A stretch of DNA of 64,000 bases from Flavobacterium sp. SUN052 (GTDB taxonomy: Bacteria; Bacteroidota; Bacteroidia; Flavobacteriales; Flavobacteriaceae), in NCBI RefSeq assembly GCF_028867935.1, contig NZ_JAPQNS010000011.1, positions 1 through 64,000 of the forward strand. Reading direction: 5' to 3'. The notes under the pieces are model-generated. The model did no database searches. It saw only the letters and a program-made list of their open reading frames with translations, and had not been told where the DNA came from. The translations under genes and the position numbers were made by a program. The first letter of the stretch is position 1; each line of letters begins with the position of its first letter. Shown here piece by piece: positions 60,268 through 64,000 of this stretch.

Positions 60268-60554
60268 AAAACTAGACTTTATTGATTGTGAAATTGGCCT
60301 GCCCGGCGTACCGGTGTTCTAGCGGCTGGGTGCAAAAATACGGCCCAACAGTAAACTGATTGTTATTCAGTCATTAAAATCAGAAAGTTCTGATTGGCTG
60401 CCCGAACAATTGAAGTCTTATCACAGCAATTCGGCAATCCTTTTACTTACTGCAAAGCTCTGTTCTACCCTCAACTAAAAAGCCTGTTGAAAATCAATCC
60501 AAAGCCGTATTTTCGAACCGGCAATAGTAATCACCTTTAAATCAACTCAATATC
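60268..60554. promoter_or_regulatory. Divergent control region of asd and the dinB-like gene
   Basis: CAAAAATA at 60333-60340 is TATTTTTG on the minus strand, a perfect -7 element with a leader of about 60 nt to asd. Upstream of it, AATCAGAA-AG-TTCTGATT (60378-60395) is a perfect 18-bp dyad, an operator candidate. No promoter element of the TAnnTTTG type was found before the dinB-like gene, and no gene lies in this region. Confidence 0.55.
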
Positions 60555-61097
60555 ATGCTTACACGCTACCGATTAGCATTAGTTATTATGGGCTTATTCT
60601 GGGTGGTATCGGCCCACGCCAAAAAGCCAATGACAACCATCTCACAACTGACTGCTGACTGGCAGCGGGCAAAAGAGTATACGAAAGAATACCTGGACGT
60701 AATGCCTGAAGACGGTGTAGGTTACAAGCCCACGCCCGAAATCCGCAGCTTTGCCGAGCAAATGCTTCATCTAACGGCTGCCAACTACAACTTTGGCGCT
60801 ATGGTTAGTGGTAAAGCCAACCCAATGCAGGGTAAAAATCTGGAAAAGATGGATGAGCTTAAGACCAAGGAGGCTCTGACTAAAGCAGTAATGGACAGTT
60901 ACGATTTCATGCTTGAGGCCGTTAAAGGCATGACCGATGCTCAACTGAGCGAATCGGTTAAAATGGGGCAGCGGGGCGAAATGACTCGCGAAGTTATTTT
61001 GGCTAAAGCCTTTGAACACCAGACGCACCATCGGGGACAGTGTACTATCTACATCCGTATGAAGGGCGTAAAACCCCCAAATGAGAAGCTATTTTAA
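60555..61097 (+). CDS. DinB-family protein with signal peptide
   Basis: The 180-residue protein has an N-terminal signal peptide (ending AHAKK) and a four-helix DinB/YfiT-like bundle. The metal triad is His72 in EQMLHLTAANYNFG, and His155 and His159 in FEHQTHHRGQ. DinB-like proteins include bacillithiol- or mycothiol-dependent S-transferases and stress-induced enzymes, but most are cytosolic, whereas this one appears exported. It is divergent from asd and followed by a terminator. Confidence 0.85.
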   Translation: MLTRYRLALVIMGLFWVVSAHAKKPMTTISQLTADWQRAKEYTKEYLDVMPEDGVGYKPTPEIRSFAEQMLHLTAANYNFGAMVSGKANPMQGKNLEKMDELKTKEALTKAVMDSYDFMLEAVKGMTDAQLSESVKMGQRGEMTREVILAKAFEHQTHHRGQCTIYIRMKGVKPPNEKLF

Positions 61098-61119
61098 TTC
61101 CTCGAAGCGCACAATACAG

Positions 61120-61143
61120 GCCCACATGTTGTGGGCTTTTTTT
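61120..61143 (+). terminator. Rho-independent terminator after the dinB-like gene
   Basis: GCCCACA (61120-61126) pairs with TGTGGGC (61130-61136), with a 3-nt loop and seven T following. The minus-strand gene ends 5 bp beyond. Confidence 0.88.
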
Positions 61144-61147
61144 GTAC

Positions 61148-61753
61148 CTAGCTCGATTCTCTAGCAAACCAGTATGTGTGAGTTGGCGTTAGGCAGCCAT
61201 ACAAGCGTATATCAGTCAATTCAATATCCTGAATTTCGTCCACTGGTTCAAACAACGATAAGCCCAGTTTCAGGCAATCCGGGCGGCACTGCGCCATAAA
61301 CCGGTCGTAATATCCCCCACCATAGCCTACACGATGGCCAGTAAGATCAAAGGCTAGCAAAGGCACTAGCACTATATCGATTTTTTCACTACCAAGAGCT
61401 AACTGCTCACTAGCAGTGGGTTCTGGAATACCCCAGCGGTTTTCGCCAAGGAGCGTTTCGGGCGTGAGTGGATAATGCGTGAGCGTTTGACTGACGGCGT
61501 CTGTGACAGACACAGCCACCTTCGCATGGGGCAACTCTCGCCAGATACGGTGAATAATAGGCCAGGTATTTACCTCGTGCTGGCGAATTATTGGGAGAAA
61601 CGTATGGATAGCCAGCGATGACATCCTGTTTGAAAAGATGTCATCGCGGGAAAAGAACTGCTCCGCAATAACCTGGCTTCGATGTTCAACCTCTTCGGCT
61701 GACAACGCTTTTCGTTCGGCTAAAAACTGCTTACGGAGTTCGGCTTTGATCAT
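61148..61753 (-). CDS. 5-formyltetrahydrofolate cyclo-ligase
   Basis: The 201-residue enzyme starts with KAELRKQFLAERKALS and has the ATP- and substrate-binding end GHRVGYGGGYYDRFMAQC, typical of MTHFS. It converts 5-formyltetrahydrofolate to methenyltetrahydrofolate with ATP in folate recycling. Its ATG overlaps the bshC stop by 4 bp, so both are translated from one mRNA. Confidence 0.93.
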   Translation of the reverse strand: MIKAELRKQFLAERKALSAEEVEHRSQVIAEQFFSRDDIFSNRMSSLAIHTFLPIIRQHEVNTWPIIHRIWRELPHAKVAVSVTDAVSQTLTHYPLTPETLLGENRWGIPEPTASEQLALGSEKIDIVLVPLLAFDLTGHRVGYGGGYYDRFMAQCRPDCLKLGLSLFEPVDEIQDIELTDIRLYGCLTPTHTYWFARESS

Positions 61754-63318
61754 TGTTCAAGGCACACCTGCATCCGATAATCGAACGGATCGAAACTAGT
61801 CAGGAGCTTTTGCAGGAACGTTTTGTCGTTGAGATAAAACGTCAGGAAATTCTCCACTCGCTCCTGTAAACCGTCATTCGGGAATAGCTCCTGTTTCACC
61901 GTCAGCAACTGACGAACGCCTACTTCCTGATTACGTTCTTCAGCACGGCGCATCTTCTTCTGCAACCGTTCTACAGCATTGGCGAAACGCTTTGTTTCGG
62001 CCAGAACAGCCTTTTCCAAGGTCGGGTCCACCATGGTTGCTTTGTGCAACATGGCATCGAGGGTCTGGTTCATCGCCTTGTTCTCCCTGTCGAACCGTAG
62101 GGCGTGTCGGGAGTGGTGCTCCACGTAGCGATGCTTCAATTTAGTTTCATCCAGAAACCATTCGTCCATTGTCATACCTAGTTTGAATAGGCGTTTGGCG
62201 CTTACCCGTGGTACATAAAGGGCAAAATTCCGAGGCATGAGCAACGGAAACGGCGTTTGGTAGTGGTCAAACACTGTTTTCAACTGCATCCAGTACGGCA
62301 CTTCGGAAGGCCCACCGATATAAGCCAGATTGGGCAGAATCGTTTCCTGGTAGAGTGGCCTTAGTACGACATTAGGGCTGAACCGCTCTGGATGTTGTTC
62401 CACCTGAGTCAGCAGATCAGCTTCCGAAAATGCCCATTTGGTGTTCATTACCGTATAATGTCCACTTGCCCCTTCCTCACCGGAAACGTGTTCAATACGC
62501 TCGCGGAGACCATCGGTCAGGTAAAACAAGTTAATGTCGCGGGGCGAAATAATGGCATCGTAGCCCTGTTTAGCCAGCCGATCCGTTGATTGCTTTACCA
62601 ACTTGGCGGAGTTGTGATTCGTCAGCTCGTCGATAATAACCGGAACAAACAGTCGCTTCAAGTCTGGATCGTCGGCATCTAAACAAACCAGGCCCTGGGC
62701 TCCAAATAGCTCGTTTACATAATATCGAACAGCATCGGCTAGTGTATCATGGTTTAAATACGCTTGTTCAAAAAGACTTAGTTTTTCAGGAATCTGTTCA
62801 AACAGTGTTTTGAGTTCTTTTGGGTTCATGCGCCCCACGGCCCCCCGTTGCTCCGTTTGCCAAACGTGTTTCCGCCCGAACAACTGAAAATGGTTAATCT
62901 CCTCAAAATCGTGATCCTCAGATGCCATCCAGTACACCGGCACAAAATTATAGTCGGGATAGACTTGCTTAAGCCGTTTAGCCAGGTTGATGGTAGTGAC
63001 CATTTTATAGATCACATAGAGGGGACCCGTGAAAATATTGAGCTGATGGCCAGTGGTCACCGTAAATGTTTTCGCATCAGCCAGCACCGACAAGTTGGGC
63101 TTACTGGTAATGTTAGCGTACTGTTTTTCAAGCACACATACCAATGTTTGGCGATGTTCGGCGGGGAAGTCCTGCTTCTGTTTTAGCTGGGCACCGAAGG
63201 CTTCCGGAACTGGAAACTGCCCATAAAATGGGCTTAAAGACTCGTTACGGGTAATGTAGTCGAGAAAAAACTTGGAAAACTGGCCGGTGGCCGAAAGCGG
63301 CAGGTACTGACAGTCCAT
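61750..63318 (-). CDS. bshC: Bacillithiol biosynthesis cysteine-adding enzyme BshC
   Basis: From the ATG at 63318 this 522-residue protein begins MDCQYLPLSATGQFSKFFLDY, as BshC does. It has a nucleotidyltransferase-like Rossmann core (VTTGHQLNIFTGPLYVIYK, FVPVYWMASEDHDFEEINHF) and a C-terminal coiled coil (about 440-490). BshC joins cysteine to glucosaminyl malate to finish bacillithiol, the main low-molecular-weight thiol of Firmicutes and many Bacteroidota. bshA and bshB are not in the window. The frame extends to 63363 but the extra residues are not part of the family. Confidence 0.94.
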   Translation of the reverse strand: MDCQYLPLSATGQFSKFFLDYITRNESLSPFYGQFPVPEAFGAQLKQKQDFPAEHRQTLVCVLEKQYANITSKPNLSVLADAKTFTVTTGHQLNIFTGPLYVIYKMVTTINLAKRLKQVYPDYNFVPVYWMASEDHDFEEINHFQLFGRKHVWQTEQRGAVGRMNPKELKTLFEQIPEKLSLFEQAYLNHDTLADAVRYYVNELFGAQGLVCLDADDPDLKRLFVPVIIDELTNHNSAKLVKQSTDRLAKQGYDAIISPRDINLFYLTDGLRERIEHVSGEEGASGHYTVMNTKWAFSEADLLTQVEQHPERFSPNVVLRPLYQETILPNLAYIGGPSEVPYWMQLKTVFDHYQTPFPLLMPRNFALYVPRVSAKRLFKLGMTMDEWFLDETKLKHRYVEHHSRHALRFDRENKAMNQTLDAMLHKATMVDPTLEKAVLAETKRFANAVERLQKKMRRAEERNQEVGVRQLLTVKQELFPNDGLQERVENFLTFYLNDKTFLQKLLTSFDPFDYRMQVCLEQ

Positions 63319-63638
63319 GCAGGAAGCGGGGTTTGACAAAGCCAACAAACGAAAAACCCGCAAGGTTCAGCTTACACTGTTCAGAATAGACACTTGCTTG
63401 TATTTAAGCCGGTTACAGGGGCATATCGATTAATCCATTTATAATCTCAGGAACAGGTCAATAATTTGCGGGAATAACTTAGAATTGCGGTTTAATGAAT
63501 TGACCTAAGATAATTTGCTGACAAACAAACACTTGTCAATATTAATTGCCATTTGCTTATTCTGTCTCCTATTGTTTGATCAAGTTACCCCAAATCCCCT
63601 TCTTACTATACCCAAAGCAACCCCAATCAGCGCCTACT
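63319..63638. promoter_or_regulatory. 320-bp divergent intergenic region with inverted repeat
   Basis: Between bshC and the lipoprotein gene there is an 8-bp inverted repeat, AGGTCAAT (63455-63462) and ATTGACCT (63499-63506), with related AATTTGCGG and AATTGCGG segments between the arms. No TAnnTTTG element was recognised for either gene. No coding region is supported. Confidence 0.4.
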
Positions 63639-64000
63639 ATGATGCGATTTTTATTCTCTCTCTGTCTTCTTGCTCTTTGCCTAACTTCTTGCACCAAGAA
63701 AAAAGCAGGTTCAGAAGATCAAATGCCCACTCAAGCCGTAATGGATTCGGCAACTCAATCAACAGCCAAAGCCCCCGAAGCGGTTACAACGCCCGACGTG
63801 GCTTCTACCCCCGAAGAGCCTACTGCTTCTAAAGATGCTTCTGTCTCCGAAACCGTTGCCAAGGTAAAGAAGTCGTCTAAAACCGTAGTATCTTCTCCCA
63901 TTTCAGAAGAACCTTCGGCCTCAGTAAGTACTCCCTCATTCCGTCCTCGTTCGACTAGAGCGAGTGGGTATCTGTGTGATTCGGTGGAATTTATCAAGTA
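63639..64000 (+). CDS. Ser/Thr/Pro/Glu-rich lipoprotein, partial (runs off the window)
   Basis: From the ATG at 63639 the frame is open to the window end, giving 120 residues. The first 18 form a lipoprotein signal, MMRFLFSLCLLALCLTSC, with Cys18 followed by TKKK. The rest is low-complexity, rich in Ser, Thr, Ala, Pro, Glu and Val, with basic patches (KVKKSSK), ending just after SGYLCDSVEFIK. This looks like an extended linker before a folded domain that lies beyond the window. The second ATG at 63642 is in the same frame. I cannot assign a family. Confidence 0.7.
   Translation, partial: MMRFLFSLCLLALCLTSCTKKKAGSEDQMPTQAVMDSATQSTAKAPEAVTTPDVASTPEEPTASKDASVSETVAKVKKSSKTVVSSPISEEPSASVSTPSFRPRSTRASGYLCDSVEFIK

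Noticed and set aside
63515..63832. 105-codon open frame at the right edge
   Set aside because: It overlaps the lipoprotein frame starting at 63639, which has a proper signal and lipobox and stays open to the window end.

Overview
The window reads as chromosomal DNA of a Bacteroidota (Cytophagales) bacterium, most like the Spirosoma group; this placement is inferred from gene content, not from a phylogenetic marker. The support is: promoters of the TAnnTTTG type before many genes and almost no Shine-Dalgarno sequences; families that are mainly Bacteroidota (DUF4249, DUF4783, GtaA-type DUF4965/DUF5127, S9B dipeptidyl peptidase, long SNF2 helicase); a bacillithiol gene (bshC); and many signal peptides and lipoproteins. 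No phage, insertion sequence or CRISPR array was seen.

Layout. 0-18.7 kb is a mosaic of single genes on both strands: a secreted GtaA-like protein, a PhnO-like acetyltransferase, an SdiA-regulated-type lipoprotein, a class A beta-lactamase-fold hydrolase, an acetoacetate-decarboxylase-like protein, a phosphoribosyltransferase, the ene-reductase NamA, a dipeptidyl peptidase IV, an orphan DUF4249 lipoprotein, an M20 peptidase, a metallo-beta-lactamase-fold protein, a glycosyltransferase and an ABC exporter. 18.9-35.7 kb is entirely + strand and catabolic. First come a saccharopine-dehydrogenase-like protein, the hexuronate transporter ExuT, tagaturonate reductase UxaB and a secreted esterase. 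Then follows a tightly packed run: DUF3237, MFS transporter, FAD monooxygenase, crotonase, membrane acyltransferase, feruloyl-CoA synthase, secreted alpha/beta hydrolase, malonyl-CoA synthetase, malonate transporter MadL/MadM and an amidohydrolase. I read this as a plant-phenolic (hydroxycinnamate) and malonate utilisation cluster next to galacturonate genes, a set that would suit breakdown of acylated pectin or malonylated plant glycosides.

35.8-38.8 kb holds housekeeping genes: an HNH nuclease, rpsA with a structured leader and strong terminator, and tRNA-Cys(GCA). 38.9-49.1 kb is sensory and efflux: a PAS histidine kinase downstream of a BLUF blue-light sensor, a divergent LytS/LytTR two-component pair, and a CzcCBA-like metal efflux system. 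49.1-64 kb contains an SNF2 helicase, YigZ, an esterase, a ParE-type toxin-antitoxin pair, leucyl aminopeptidase, an ABC exporter, asd translationally coupled to a DUF4160/DUF2442 pair, a secreted DinB protein, 5-formyltetrahydrofolate cyclo-ligase, bshC and the start of a lipoprotein gene cut by the window edge.

The observations most worth following are the phenolic/malonate cluster with its hybrid malonate module, a 25-bp tandem repeat that carries micro-ORFs and runs into a transporter start codon, the BLUF/kinase pair, the coupling of asd to a small DUF pair, and several perfect or near-perfect intergenic hairpins.
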